Under the pieces are notes generated by a model. The model ran no database searches, was not told the origin of the DNA, and saw nothing but the letters and a program-made list of their open reading frames with translations. Below are positions 34,580 through 43,709 of a DNA stretch of 64,000 nt, piece after piece (within the stretch, counting starts at the first letter, position 1; each line of letters starts with the position of its first letter). This stretch comes from JBOCEF01 sp050586345. GTDB taxonomy: Bacteria > Pseudomonadota > Alphaproteobacteria > Rhodobacterales > Rhodobacteraceae. The stretch is from assembly GCF_050586345.1 (NCBI RefSeq), contig NZ_JBOCEF010000021.1, positions 10,573 to 74,572 of the forward strand, written 5' to 3'. A program made the position numbers and the translations under genes.

Positions 34580-34805
34580 AATTGGCCGCGTACGGGACGC
34601 GAAGAAGGGGCCCCGGTAACGCCCTCTTATGGATTCGGGGCCATTCTCCTCCTTGCGACGCCGAAAGGGGCGTCGGCGCGGCCATCCCCGAAAACGGAGC
34701 GGCCGCAGGCGTCAGAAATGCCGGTGCGACGTCGGGGCGGACCCCCCGCACGTCATCCATGACAGCGCGGCGCAAAGCGTCGCAACCAACTGGAAAGTAA
34801 ATCTA
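34580..34805 (+). other. 226-bp leader region before flagellin
   Basis: This non-coding stretch between fliI and flagellin contains a CGACGCC / GGCGTCG hairpin (34656-34662 with 34669-34675, loop GAAAGG). No clear sigma-28 or sigma-54 promoter was recognised. In Caulobacter FlbT acts on the flagellin mRNA leader, and flbT lies downstream here, so a regulated leader is plausible. Confidence 0.4.
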
Positions 34806-36098
34806 ATGGCCAGCATCCTGACCAACAACGGCGCCATGGTGGCGCTGCAGACCCTGAAGTCCATCAACAAGGGTCTCGACAACGTCCAGGGCCAGATCTC
34901 GACCGGTAAGAAGGTCGGGTCCGCCAAGGACAACTCGGCCGTCTGGGCCATCTCGTCCGTCATGCAGTCGGACGTGAAGGGCTTCAAGGGCATCTCCGAG
35001 TCGCTCTCGCTCGGCTCCTCGACCGTCGCCGTGGCCCGACAGGCCGCTGAGACCGTGACCGACCTGCTCACCGAGGTGAAGGGCAAGATCGTCGCCGCGC
35101 AGGAAGACAACGTCGACCGTGCGAAGATCCAGCAGGACATCGTCGCGCTGCGCGACCAGATCACCTCGGTGGTCGGCGCCGCCCAGTTCAACGGCCTGAA
35201 CCTGATCAACGGCGACGTGTCGACCACGAACACGAACGGCAACACCGGCGTGGACGTGCTCGCCTCGCTCGACCGTGACAGCTCGGGCTCGGTGACCTCC
35301 TCCTCGATCGGCGTGGACGCGCAGAACCTGTCGCTGACCACCGGCACCACCCTGACCGCCGCCGCGGTCACGGTCGGCACCGACAACGGCACCGCGGGTG
35401 TGATCGACGCCAACGACGGCGGCACCAACGACTCGATCACCTTCAACCCGCTGCAGTTCCTCGACACCTCCGGCGCCGCCGCGGCGACGGCGGCCGAGCG
35501 TGCGGACACCGCCGGCGTCGACACCACCGTCGATGCGGGCATGGTGGCCGGCGACGAGCTGCGCCTGTCGGTCGGTTCGGTCGAGGGCGTCTACACCATC
35601 AAGGAAGGCGACACCCTCGAAGCCGTGGCCGCGGGCATGAAGAACGCCCTGATCTCGGCCGGTCTCGACACCAACGACTTCACCCTGGATGTCGACACCA
35701 CCGCGACCGAGCTGGTGATCACCAACAACACCAACGAAGACGTGGCGTTCGCCTCCTCGGCGACCCGCGGCACCGGCGGCCTGACCGCGCTGGCGAACGT
35801 GGACGTGTCCACCGCTTCCGGCGCCCAGACCGCGCTCGGCACCGTCGAGAACCTGCTCCAGACCTCGATCGACGCGGCCGCCGCGTTCGGTTCGGTCCAG
35901 GGCCGGATCGAGATCCAGTCGGACTTCGTCGGCAAGCTGTCCGACTCGCTGAAGTCGGGCATCGGCGCGCTGGTCGATGCGGATCTCGAGGAAGCCTCGG
36001 CTCGCCTCCAGTCGCTGCAGGTGCAGCAGCAGCTGGGCGTCCAGGCGCTCTCGATCGCCAACCAGGCGCCGCAGAACGTCCTGTCGCTGTTCCGGTGA
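34806..36098 (+). CDS. fliC: Flagellin
   Basis: 430 residues, the filament subunit. The N-terminal D0/D1 region (STGKKVGSAKDNSAVWAIS) and the C-terminal region (LQSLQVQQQLGVQALSIAN ending NVLSLFR) are conserved. The middle (~155-330) is Thr/Ala/Asp/Gly-rich, as in surface-exposed D2/D3 domains. Base use is notably more C/A-rich in third positions, as expected of a highly expressed gene. The ribosome site is weak (GAAAG), in keeping with translational control by FlbT. A GC hairpin follows the stop. Confidence 0.95.
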   Translation: MASILTNNGAMVALQTLKSINKGLDNVQGQISTGKKVGSAKDNSAVWAISSVMQSDVKGFKGISESLSLGSSTVAVARQAAETVTDLLTEVKGKIVAAQEDNVDRAKIQQDIVALRDQITSVVGAAQFNGLNLINGDVSTTNTNGNTGVDVLASLDRDSSGSVTSSSIGVDAQNLSLTTGTTLTAAAVTVGTDNGTAGVIDANDGGTNDSITFNPLQFLDTSGAAAATAAERADTAGVDTTVDAGMVAGDELRLSVGSVEGVYTIKEGDTLEAVAAGMKNALISAGLDTNDFTLDVDTTATELVITNNTNEDVAFASSATRGTGGLTALANVDVSTASGAQTALGTVENLLQTSIDAAAAFGSVQGRIEIQSDFVGKLSDSLKSGIGALVDADLEEASARLQSLQVQQQLGVQALSIANQAPQNVLSLFR

Positions 36099-36107
36099 TG
36101 TGACAGT

Positions 36108-36133
36108 CCGGGGCGCCCTTGCGGGCGCCCCGG
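36108..36133 (+). terminator. Hairpin after flagellin
   Basis: An 11-bp perfect stem CCGGGGCGCCC / GGGCGCCCCGG with loop TTGC begins 10 bases after the flagellin stop. No T-tract follows, so it may protect the flagellin mRNA 3' end or only attenuate transcription into flaF. Confidence 0.5.
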
Positions 36134-36261
36134 GCACCGACGGCCGGCCAGGCGCCCAGAAAGGCGCAGGACGGCCAGGATAGTCGCCCGCCTGCGCGCC
36201 GGAGGCCTGAAATGGCCCGTGATCCGGATCGCCCAGGCGTCGCCGATGCGAAGGACACGAG

Positions 36262-36657
36262 ATGAACAGCGCTGCTCTCGCCACGACAGGTTATGGCGAC
36301 GCACAGGTCGCCCTTCACGACTCCCGACAGACCGAATACCGCGCGTTCGCCGAAGCGACGCGCCGCCTCTGCGCCGCCGATGCCGCGAATGAGGACACCA
36401 CCGGCGGATTCGCCGCCCTGGCCGAGGCGCTGCACGACAACCTGCGCCTCTGGACCCTGCTCGCCGCGGACGTGGCCAGCGACGACAACGAACTTCCCCA
36501 ACAGCTTCGCGCCCGGATCTTCTACCTCGCCGAGTTCACCCGGGTGCATTCGCGCAAGGTGTTGTCCGGCGACGCCAAGGTTCGCCCCCTGATCGACATC
36601 AACACCGCGATCATGAAGGGCCTTCGCGCCGGGGCGACCGACGGAGGCGCCGCCTGA
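36262..36657 (+). CDS. flaF: Flagellar biosynthesis regulator FlaF
   Basis: 131 residues with the family pattern: N-terminal RQTEYRAFAEATRRL, then NLRLWTLLAADVASDDNELP and ARIFYLAEFTRVHSRKVL. FlaF is needed for flagellin production and secretion in alphaproteobacteria and acts opposite to FlbT. It shares one base with flbT (TGATG), indicating coupled translation. Confidence 0.94.
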   Translation: MNSAALATTGYGDAQVALHDSRQTEYRAFAEATRRLCAADAANEDTTGGFAALAEALHDNLRLWTLLAADVASDDNELPQQLRARIFYLAEFTRVHSRKVLSGDAKVRPLIDINTAIMKGLRAGATDGGAA

Positions 36658-37067
36658 TGCCCGGACTCATTCTCAAACTCTGTCCGGGCGAAAGGTTCAT
36701 GCTCAACGGCGTGGTGGTCGAAAACGGCCCCAGGCGCGCGCGGCTGAACATCGTCACCCCGGACGCCAACGTCCTGAGGTTGCGCGACGCGATCCACCCG
36801 GACGAGGCGAACACCCCGGTGCGCCGCGTCTGCTACATCGCCCAGCTCGTTCTCGCCGGCGAAGCCGAGCCGACCGAGGCGCGCGGGCAGCTTCTCACCG
36901 GGATCGAGCAGCTGAGCCAGGTCTTCACCGACCCGGACAGCCGCAGGCGACTGACCGAGGCGACCGAGGCGCTGGCCGAGGATCGCTGGTACCCCACCCT
37001 CAAGGCCCTGCGCGCGCTTCTCGGGCGCGAACAGCGCCTCATGCAAGCTGCGGAGGCTGCACAATGA
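36657..37067 (+). CDS. flbT: Flagellin translation repressor FlbT
   Basis: 136 residues of the FlbT family (KLCPGERFMLNGVVVENG is the signature region). In Caulobacter FlbT binds flagellin mRNA leaders and stops translation until the hook is complete. It sits between flaF and the DUF1217 gene, overlapping the latter by four bases, downstream of the flagellin gene it probably controls. Confidence 0.94.
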   Translation: MPGLILKLCPGERFMLNGVVVENGPRRARLNIVTPDANVLRLRDAIHPDEANTPVRRVCYIAQLVLAGEAEPTEARGQLLTGIEQLSQVFTDPDSRRRLTEATEALAEDRWYPTLKALRALLGREQRLMQAAEAAQ

Positions 37068-37906
37068 GCTTTCAGCCCTCGGTTCCGCTCTCGGGCATCG
37101 GGGGCTGGAAACTCCTGCAACGAACGGAAGCGACGCAGCGCGCCGCTTTCGAAACCTCGCCGCAGATCGCGCGCGACATCCAGTATTTCAAGGACAACAT
37201 CGCCTCGGCCGACACGGCCGAGAAGCTGGTCTCCGATCCCCGGCTGCTCAAGGTCGCGCTCGGCGCCTTCGGGCTCGAGGAGGAGGCCTTCAAGAAGGCC
37301 CTGATCCAGCGCGCCCTCGAAGACGGTTCCACCGACCCCAATTCGATCGCCGTGAAGATGGTCGACCCGCGCTGGAAGCGGTTCTCGGCCGGGTTCGGCT
37401 ATGGCGACCTGCTCGGGGCCAAGACCGGCTATATCGGCTTCGGCGACAAGATCGCGAAACAATATCTCGACCGCCAGTTCGACCTCGCGGTGGGCGAAAG
37501 CGACGATTCCCTGCGCCTCGCCCTGAACTTCCGCCGCGAGATCTCCCGCTACGCCAACGGCGCCCAGCCGGACGGCTACACCTGGTTCGAGGCGCTGGGC
37601 GACCGCCCGGTGCGCGCGGTCCTGGAGAAGGCCTTCGGCCTGCCGACGGAATTCGGAAAACTGGATATCGATCGCCAGCGCGACGAGATGAAGGACCGGA
37701 TGCGGGACATGTCCGGCACGTCCTCGCTCGCCGGGTTCAACGACCCGGAGGTGGTGGAGAAGGCGCTGACGCGGTTCCTGGCGCGCACCGCCGCTGAAAG
37801 CGGCCCGAACGCGACCACGCGGGGCATGGCGGCGCTGACCATGCTGCAGAGCGGCGGCGTCGGCGCCGGCGCGTCCGCCGGGCTGCTCCTCTCGAACGCA
37901 GGGTGA
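37064..37906 (+). CDS. DUF1217 flagellar-locus protein
   Basis: 280 residues of the DUF1217 family. Repeated helical units contain FKDNIASADTAEKLVSDPRLL and FGLEEEAFKKALIQRAL-like segments (shortened here); there is no signal peptide or membrane helix. The family is almost confined to alphaproteobacterial flagellar clusters and its role is unknown. It overlaps flbT by 4 bp, so it is in the flaF-flbT operon. A role in filament or hook control is a guess from context. Confidence 0.85.
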   Translation: MSFQPSVPLSGIGGWKLLQRTEATQRAAFETSPQIARDIQYFKDNIASADTAEKLVSDPRLLKVALGAFGLEEEAFKKALIQRALEDGSTDPNSIAVKMVDPRWKRFSAGFGYGDLLGAKTGYIGFGDKIAKQYLDRQFDLAVGESDDSLRLALNFRREISRYANGAQPDGYTWFEALGDRPVRAVLEKAFGLPTEFGKLDIDRQRDEMKDRMRDMSGTSSLAGFNDPEVVEKALTRFLARTAAESGPNATTRGMAALTMLQSGGVGAGASAGLLLSNAG

Positions 37907-38252
37907 TCGCGGGAACTTGATCTTCGGCCCTTGGCGACGCCCCGTCCCGACCGCTGGCGCGGCCCGGGGGCGGGGCGTTCGCATCTGTACGTTTCGTGAA
38001 TGCCGGCAGCGCCTTGCGGCGGCCCGTCGCGCGTCGCAAACCGAGGTTACGCCATCATCTTTTTGCCACTATATTCTCCGAGTGAAATGTGGGGTCGGGC
38101 TGCTCGGGGGGCCTGGCATCGTCGTGCGGCGCCCGCGTCGCGCATTAAGGAGGACCCTGCGTCGCGTGGCGCCCGCAGGAGAGTTCAGGGCCGCTGACCT
38201 GGCAGCTTGCATGGCGCGAGCGCCGGCCCGCGGCCGTTGGGGTGAAAAAACC
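37907..38252 (+). promoter_or_regulatory. 346-bp gap before the exopolysaccharide locus, with a putative promoter
   Basis: The left part holds a long-loop inverted repeat ACGCCCCG / CGGGGCGT (37937-37978) that may end the flagellar unit. An AT-rich island contains a -10-like TATATT (38070-38075), 17 bp after TTACGC (38047-38052), a reasonable promoter for the TPR gene. An AAGGAGG site at 38147-38153 lies 12 bases before an in-frame GTG (38166), raising the possibility of a longer TPR protein. Confidence 0.4.
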
Positions 38253-40712
38253 ATGACCATCAAGTCTCGGATCCGCATCGGGTTCATCGCCGGCGTCTCG
38301 GCGCTGGCGCTCATGGCCTTCGACACGGCCGAAGAACGCGCCGACGCGCATTACTTCCGCGGCGTCGACCTGGTCGAACAGGGCGCGGACATCAAGGCGC
38401 AGCTCGAATTCCGCAACGCGCTGAAGCTCAACAAGGAGCATCTGCAGGCGCGTTACGCTTTCGCCAAGTCCCTGCGCCGCACCGAGAATATCCGCGGCGC
38501 CGTGGGCCAGCTGCTGGCCGTCGTCGACATCGACGACACCTTCGTGCCCGCCCGCCTCGACCTGGGCGAGATCTTCCTGCTGGCCAACCGCGCCGAGGAT
38601 GCCGAGCGGCACATCGACGTCGCCATGAAGCTCGCGCCCGACAACCCGCGCGCCCGGGCGATGATGGCCACCGTCGAATTCAAGCGCGGCGAGACCGACC
38701 GCGCGCTGGAGCGCGCCGACGGCGTGCTGCTCGAGGCGCCCGACAACGTCACCGCCCGCCTCGTCAAGGTCGCCTACGCCATGGATGGCGGCGACCTGCG
38801 CAAGGCGATGGAGGAGGTCGACGCCGGCATCGCGCTGAACCCCGACGACCTGTCGCTGAACGTGGTCAAGCTCGGCATCGCCGAGCAGCTGCAGGATTCG
38901 GACGCCATCGGCGACCAGCTCAAGTCGCTGGTCGAGATGTTCCCCGAAACCAACCAGTTCCGCACCTCGCTGGCCCAGTGGCACATGGGCCAGGGCAATA
39001 CGGACGAGGCCGAGGCCCAGTTCCGCGCCCTCGCCGACAACAACCCCGAGGAGCCGACCTGGACGCTCGACCTCGCCCGCTTCCTGGCCTCGGTGAAGGG
39101 CCGCGACGCCGCGCGCGAGGAGCTGGTGGCCCGAATCGCGAGCGACCATCCGCATGCCGAGTACCAGTTCGCCGTCGCGGCGCTGGACATGGGCGACGGC
39201 GACGAGGCCAGCGCGGTCGACCGTCTGCGCGAGGTCGCCTCGCAGTCCGGCGACACCGAGGACGGCTACAAGGCCCGCATCGAGATCGCGCGCTTCCTGA
39301 TCCGCAACGACCGGCGCGAGGAAGCCTTCGACGAGATCGACTACGTCCTGTCGAAGGACCCGCGCAACGTCGACGCGCTGGGCATCCGCGCCGCCCGCTT
39401 CATCGAGGCGGACCGCCCGGACCTCGCCATCGAGGACCTGCGCGCCGCGCTCGACAGCGCCCCCGAGGACGTGCGCCTGCTGCAGCTGCTCGCCACCGCC
39501 TATGAGCGCGCGGGCAACCGCGAGCTGGCGATGGAGCGCCTCGCGCAGGCCGCGACCGTGTCGAAATACGACCCCCAGGCGACCATGCGCTACGTGCAGG
39601 AGCTGCTGTCCGAAGGGAAGACCGAGGTGGTCGAGAGCCTGCTGCGCGACGCGCTCCAGGCCAAGCCCGACAACCGCGACTTCAAGATCGCCTACGCGCA
39701 GCGCCGCCTGGCGAAGGAGGACTGGCGCGAGGTCCAGCGCATCGGCGAGGAGCTGCGCCGCGCCAACCCCGAGGACCCGGCGGCCGACCGCCTGCTGGCC
39801 GCCTCGCTGGTCGGCCAGAAGATGTTCACCCAGTCGATCGACGTGCTCTCGGGCGCGGTCGAACAGTCCGGCGGCAAGGATGTCGGCGCGATGCTCTCGC
39901 TCGTGCGCACCTACATCGCCTCGGGCCAGGTCGACGAGGCGCAGCAGTATCTCGACCAGTTCATCGCCGAGAACCCGGGCAACCCCGCGGGCCTCGTGCT
40001 GCTCGGCTCGCTCCAGGCCGCCCGCGGGATGCTGGACGAGGCCGAGGCGTCGTTCCTCGAGGTGATCGAGAAATCGCCCGAGACCGGCATCGCCTATGCC
40101 AGCCTCGCCACCATCTACCAGCGCAAGGGCGACGAGGCCGCCGCGCTCGACCAGATCCGCAGCGGGCTGGAAGAGACCGGCAACGACAACCTGCGCCTCG
40201 CGCTCGCCATGCGCCTCGAGGCCGCCGGCGACATCGACGGCGCGATCGAGACCTACGAGACGCTCTACGCCCGCCGCTCGGACAGCGCCATCGTCGCCAA
40301 CAACCTCGCCTCGATGCTGGCCGAACACCGCGCCGACGACCCCGAGGCGGTGGAGCGCGCGGTCAACATCGCCCGCCGGTTCCAGAACGCCGGCAACCCC
40401 TACATGCAGGACACCTACGGCTGGCTGCTGCACCTGCAGGGCAAGAACGAACAGGCGATCCCGCACCTGCAGAGCGCGGCCGAGAAGCTGCCCAGGAACG
40501 GCGTGGTCCAGTTCCACACCGGCGTCGTCTACGAGGCGATGGGCCAGACCGACCGCGCCTTCGACTACCTGTCCAAGGCCATCGCCATCGCCGAGGAAGA
40601 CCCGTTCCCCGGCCAGGACAAGGCCCGCGACGCCATGGCCCGGGTGGAGAAGATCCGCGCCGGCCAGACCCGCGAAGGCGCCGCGGCCGCCAGGGGCGCC
40701 GCGCAGGACTGA
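38253..40712 (+). CDS. Large TPR protein of the exopolysaccharide locus (PEP-CTERM TPR-like)
   Basis: 819 residues. An N-terminal hydrophobic signal (IGFIAGVSALALMAFDTA) is followed by some 18-20 degenerate tetratricopeptide repeats to the end. No lipobox cysteine is seen, unlike the related PEP-CTERM-locus TPR lipoproteins (PrsT type). It heads a block with an ExeA-type ATPase, a chain-length protein and a BY-kinase, and probably scaffolds polymer assembly in the periplasm. The start at 38253 fits the signal; GTG 38166 or ATG 38211 would add 29 or 14 residues. Confidence 0.82.
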   Translation: MTIKSRIRIGFIAGVSALALMAFDTAEERADAHYFRGVDLVEQGADIKAQLEFRNALKLNKEHLQARYAFAKSLRRTENIRGAVGQLLAVVDIDDTFVPARLDLGEIFLLANRAEDAERHIDVAMKLAPDNPRARAMMATVEFKRGETDRALERADGVLLEAPDNVTARLVKVAYAMDGGDLRKAMEEVDAGIALNPDDLSLNVVKLGIAEQLQDSDAIGDQLKSLVEMFPETNQFRTSLAQWHMGQGNTDEAEAQFRALADNNPEEPTWTLDLARFLASVKGRDAAREELVARIASDHPHAEYQFAVAALDMGDGDEASAVDRLREVASQSGDTEDGYKARIEIARFLIRNDRREEAFDEIDYVLSKDPRNVDALGIRAARFIEADRPDLAIEDLRAALDSAPEDVRLLQLLATAYERAGNRELAMERLAQAATVSKYDPQATMRYVQELLSEGKTEVVESLLRDALQAKPDNRDFKIAYAQRRLAKEDWREVQRIGEELRRANPEDPAADRLLAASLVGQKMFTQSIDVLSGAVEQSGGKDVGAMLSLVRTYIASGQVDEAQQYLDQFIAENPGNPAGLVLLGSLQAARGMLDEAEASFLEVIEKSPETGIAYASLATIYQRKGDEAAALDQIRSGLEETGNDNLRLALAMRLEAAGDIDGAIETYETLYARRSDSAIVANNLASMLAEHRADDPEAVERAVNIARRFQNAGNPYMQDTYGWLLHLQGKNEQAIPHLQSAAEKLPRNGVVQFHTGVVYEAMGQTDRAFDYLSKAIAIAEEDPFPGQDKARDAMARVEKIRAGQTREGAAAARGAAQD

Positions 40713-40720
40713 CGAACGAC

Positions 40721-40748
40721 CGCCGCCGCCCGGACCCGGGCGGCGGCG
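40721..40748 (+). terminator. Hairpin between the TPR gene and the ATPase gene
   Basis: A 13-bp perfect GC stem (40721-40733 with 40736-40748) lies 9 bases after the TPR stop. The short loop and lack of T-tract suggest mRNA-end protection or attenuation rather than full termination. Confidence 0.45.
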
Positions 40749-40888
40749 CCCCTTCCGGCCGCCGCGCGCGGCCGCCGTGCCGGGGCGTGCGCGCCCCGCC
40801 CAGAACGACAGGAAACGGACCGTCTTGAACCGCGAACCGCATCTTCCGGACGCGCCCCAGATTTCCGCCAACGACGCGGAGCGGCGCC

Positions 40889-42013
40889 ATGCGTGATCTT
40901 TCCCGCATGTACCTGGAGCATTTCGGCCTGAAGGAACGCCCCTTCACGCTGGTGCCCGACCCGGAGTTCCTGTTCTGGGCCCGGCCGCATTCCAAGGCCT
41001 ACACGATGCTTGAATACGGCATCGCCAGCCACGCGCCGATCACCGTCATCACCGGCGAGGTCGGGGCGGGCAAGACCACCCTGCTGCGCCGCCTGCTGTC
41101 CGAGATCCCCGACGAATACTCGATCGGCCTGATCTCCAACGCCACCGGCGGGCGGGGCGAGCTGCTGCACTGGGTGATGATGTCGCTCGGCCAGGACGTG
41201 CCGCAGGGCGCCACCTACGTGCAGGCCTTCCGCCAGTTCCAGGACTTCCTGGTCGACGAATACCGCCAGGGCCGCCGCACCGCGCTGATCTTCGACGAGG
41301 CGCAGAACCTGCAGGAAGAGACGCTCGAAGAGCTGCGGATGTTCTCCAACATCAATGCCGACAAGGACGAGCTGCTGCAGCTGATCCTCGTCGGCCAGCC
41401 CGAGCTGCGCGAGCTGGTCCACCGCCCGCACCTGAGCCAGTTCGCCCAGCGGATCGCGTCGGAATTCCACCTGCGCGCGCTGAACGAGGGCGAGACGAAG
41501 GGCTATATCGACCACCGGCTGACCGTCGCCGGGGCCGAGCGGCAGGTGTTCGACGAGGACGCCTGCATCCTGGTCCACGCCGCCTGCCGCGGGGTGCCGC
41601 GGCTGATCAACCAGCTGTGCGACTACGCGCTGGTCTACGCCTTCGCCGAAGAGCTCGACATGGTCGACGCCGGCGTGGTGCGCGAGGTGCTCGAGGACCG
41701 GCGCGAATTCGGCGTGTTCTCGGACCCCGACGTGGTGCTGGGGCCGAACGCGCCCCAGGCCCGGCCGCGCGCGCCGAAACCCGCGCCCGGCGAGGCCGCC
41801 GCGCACCAGGCCGCGCCCGACCAGGCCGCGCTCGACCAGGCCGGGCAGCCCCCGGCGCCGGACGCGCCCGCTGCGCCGCAGGCGCAGCCCGGCGGGGCCC
41901 CGGCCGCGGACGGCGCGCCGCCGCAAGACGGGACCGCGCCAGGCGGGCCTGGGCCGGACGGGACGGTGGATGAGAACGTGTTTTATGGAATTTGGGGAGA
42001 GCGGAAGGTCTGA
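40889..42013 (+). CDS. ExeA-type AAA ATPase of the exopolysaccharide locus
   Basis: 374 residues. The N-terminal EHFGLKERPFTLVPDPEFLF is the ExeA/GspA signature (shortened: FGLKERPFTLVPDP). Walker A is GEVGAGKTTL and Walker B is LIFDEAQN. The last ~90 residues are Ala/Pro-rich and end NVFYGIWGERKV. Proteins of this subfamily accompany PEP-CTERM-type polysaccharide loci, where their task is unknown. No membrane helix was seen, unlike ExeA itself. It follows the TPR gene and precedes the chain-length gene. Confidence 0.88.
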   Translation: MRDLSRMYLEHFGLKERPFTLVPDPEFLFWARPHSKAYTMLEYGIASHAPITVITGEVGAGKTTLLRRLLSEIPDEYSIGLISNATGGRGELLHWVMMSLGQDVPQGATYVQAFRQFQDFLVDEYRQGRRTALIFDEAQNLQEETLEELRMFSNINADKDELLQLILVGQPELRELVHRPHLSQFAQRIASEFHLRALNEGETKGYIDHRLTVAGAERQVFDEDACILVHAACRGVPRLINQLCDYALVYAFAEELDMVDAGVVREVLEDRREFGVFSDPDVVLGPNAPQARPRAPKPAPGEAAAHQAAPDQAALDQAGQPPAPDAPAAPQAQPGGAPAADGAPPQDGTAPGGPGPDGTVDENVFYGIWGERKV

Positions 42014-42046
42014 GCCGCGACAGGCCCGCCCCGCCGGAGCGAAACC

Positions 42047-43642
42047 ATGCAGAACGATTTTGACATTCGGTTCCTGTTCTCGATTTTCCTGAGACGGTTC
42101 CCCATCTTCATCCTGACCGCGGTGCTGTGCTTCGGCGCCGCCGCGGGCGTCGCCGTGGTGCTGCCGCCGGTCTACAAGGCCTCGGCCACCATGCTCGTGA
42201 TCTCGCAGCAGATCCCCTCGGCGCTGGCCCAGTCCACGGTCACCGTCGACGCGGTCGAACGCATCAAGGTCATCGAGAAGCAGCTGATGGTCCGCGACAC
42301 GCTGCTGGCCATCGAGGAGGACTTCCAGGTTTTCCCGCAGCGCGCCAGCATGTCGCCCTCGACCGTGGTCGAGGCGATGCGCAAGTCGACCCGGTTCGAA
42401 CAGGCCCGCCTCGGCGCCACCCGCCGCGGCGGCGGCGGCGCGCTGGCCTTCACCATCAGCTTCTCGGCCAACTCGGCCCAGGTCGCCGCGCGCGTGACCA
42501 ATGAATTCGTCACCCGGATCCTGGAGCGCAACGTCCAGCTGCGCACCACCACCGCCGCGGGCACGTCGGAGTTCTTCGAACAGCAGGTCGCGCGGCTCGA
42601 GGCCGAGCTGACCAAGCTCGAACTCGACATCGTCAGCTTCAAGCGCGAGAACGCCGGCAAGCTGCCCGAAACGCTCAACTATCGCCGCGACCGGCTCGGC
42701 CTGCTCACCCAGGCCCGCCAGCTGCAGCAGCGCGAGCGCGCGTCGCTTCTGAACCAGCGCGAGCTGCTGGTGGCCGCGATCTCCAGCCAGACCAAGCCCG
42801 AGGCGCAGATGACGCCGGAGGAGAAGACCCTGGCCGAGGTCAGGCGCGCCCGCGCCCTGCGCCGGGCGATCCTGTCCGAGAACCACCCCGAGATCCGGGC
42901 CCTCGATTCGCGCATCGCCGCGCTGGAGGGGCTGGTCGAGGAGCAGCGCGCCGCCGCCGAGAAGGCCGTCGCCGAGGGCGCGGTCCCGGCCCCGACCACG
43001 CCGATGGAGCGCGAGCGGGCGATGATCGACAAGCGGGTCGAGGAGCTGGACAGCCAGATCGCCGAGCTGTCGACCGAGATCGACCAGCTCGCCTCCTCGA
43101 TCGCCGAGACGCCGAACATCGAGATGGCCCTGCGCACGCTGAACCGCGAATATGACGGCCTGCGCGAGGAATTCGCCGCCGCCCGCGCCAAGCTCGCCTC
43201 CGCCGCCACCGGCGAGCAGCTCGAGCTCAAGCAGCAGGCGGAGCGGTTCGAGGTGGTCGAACAGGCGACCCTGCCCGAGCGGCCGATCAGCCCCAACCGG
43301 CCGATGATCCTGATGGCCGGCGCCGTCGGCGGCGTGGGCGCCGGGCTCGGCTTCATCATCCTGCTGGAACTGATGAACAAGACCATCCGCCGCCCGTCCG
43401 AACTGGCGCGGATCGACATCACGCCCATCGCCATCGTGCCCTATATCTACACGGCGAAGGAGATGCGGAACCGCAAGATGCTGCGGATCTCCATCATCCT
43501 CGGCTTCGTGCTGCTCGTCGCCGTCGGCTCCTACGTGGTCCACTACTACTACATGCCGCTGGACCTGCTGCTGGAGCGGCTGATCCAGCGGGCCCGGATC
43601 GACGACGCGATCAAGCTGGTCCGCACCCGGCTGAATTTCTGA
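42047..43642 (+). CDS. Polysaccharide chain-length determinant (Wzz/ExoP N-terminal type)
   Basis: 531 residues, a polysaccharide co-polymerase. Membrane helix 1 (~19-40) is followed by a long periplasmic coiled coil (~180-390) and helix 2 (~418-440), plus a further hydrophobic segment near 480-500. The PxxP-like PERPISPNRP stands just before helix 2, as in Wzz proteins. It sets chain length and usually pairs with a BY-kinase, which is coded directly downstream as a separate protein. Confidence 0.9.
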   Translation: MQNDFDIRFLFSIFLRRFPIFILTAVLCFGAAAGVAVVLPPVYKASATMLVISQQIPSALAQSTVTVDAVERIKVIEKQLMVRDTLLAIEEDFQVFPQRASMSPSTVVEAMRKSTRFEQARLGATRRGGGGALAFTISFSANSAQVAARVTNEFVTRILERNVQLRTTTAAGTSEFFEQQVARLEAELTKLELDIVSFKRENAGKLPETLNYRRDRLGLLTQARQLQQRERASLLNQRELLVAAISSQTKPEAQMTPEEKTLAEVRRARALRRAILSENHPEIRALDSRIAALEGLVEEQRAAAEKAVAEGAVPAPTTPMERERAMIDKRVEELDSQIAELSTEIDQLASSIAETPNIEMALRTLNREYDGLREEFAAARAKLASAATGEQLELKQQAERFEVVEQATLPERPISPNRPMILMAGAVGGVGAGLGFIILLELMNKTIRRPSELARIDITPIAIVPYIYTAKEMRNRKMLRISIILGFVLLVAVGSYVVHYYYMPLDLLLERLIQRARIDDAIKLVRTRLNF

Positions 43643-43709
43643 TCCCGCCCGCGCGGCGCCCCCGCCCCGGGGGCGCCGCGTGCAGCGGCCATTGCACGAG
43701 GAAGAATTC

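Noticed and set aside
34580..34805. Sigma-28 or sigma-54 promoter for flagellin
   Set aside because: No stretch matched either consensus well enough to place it.
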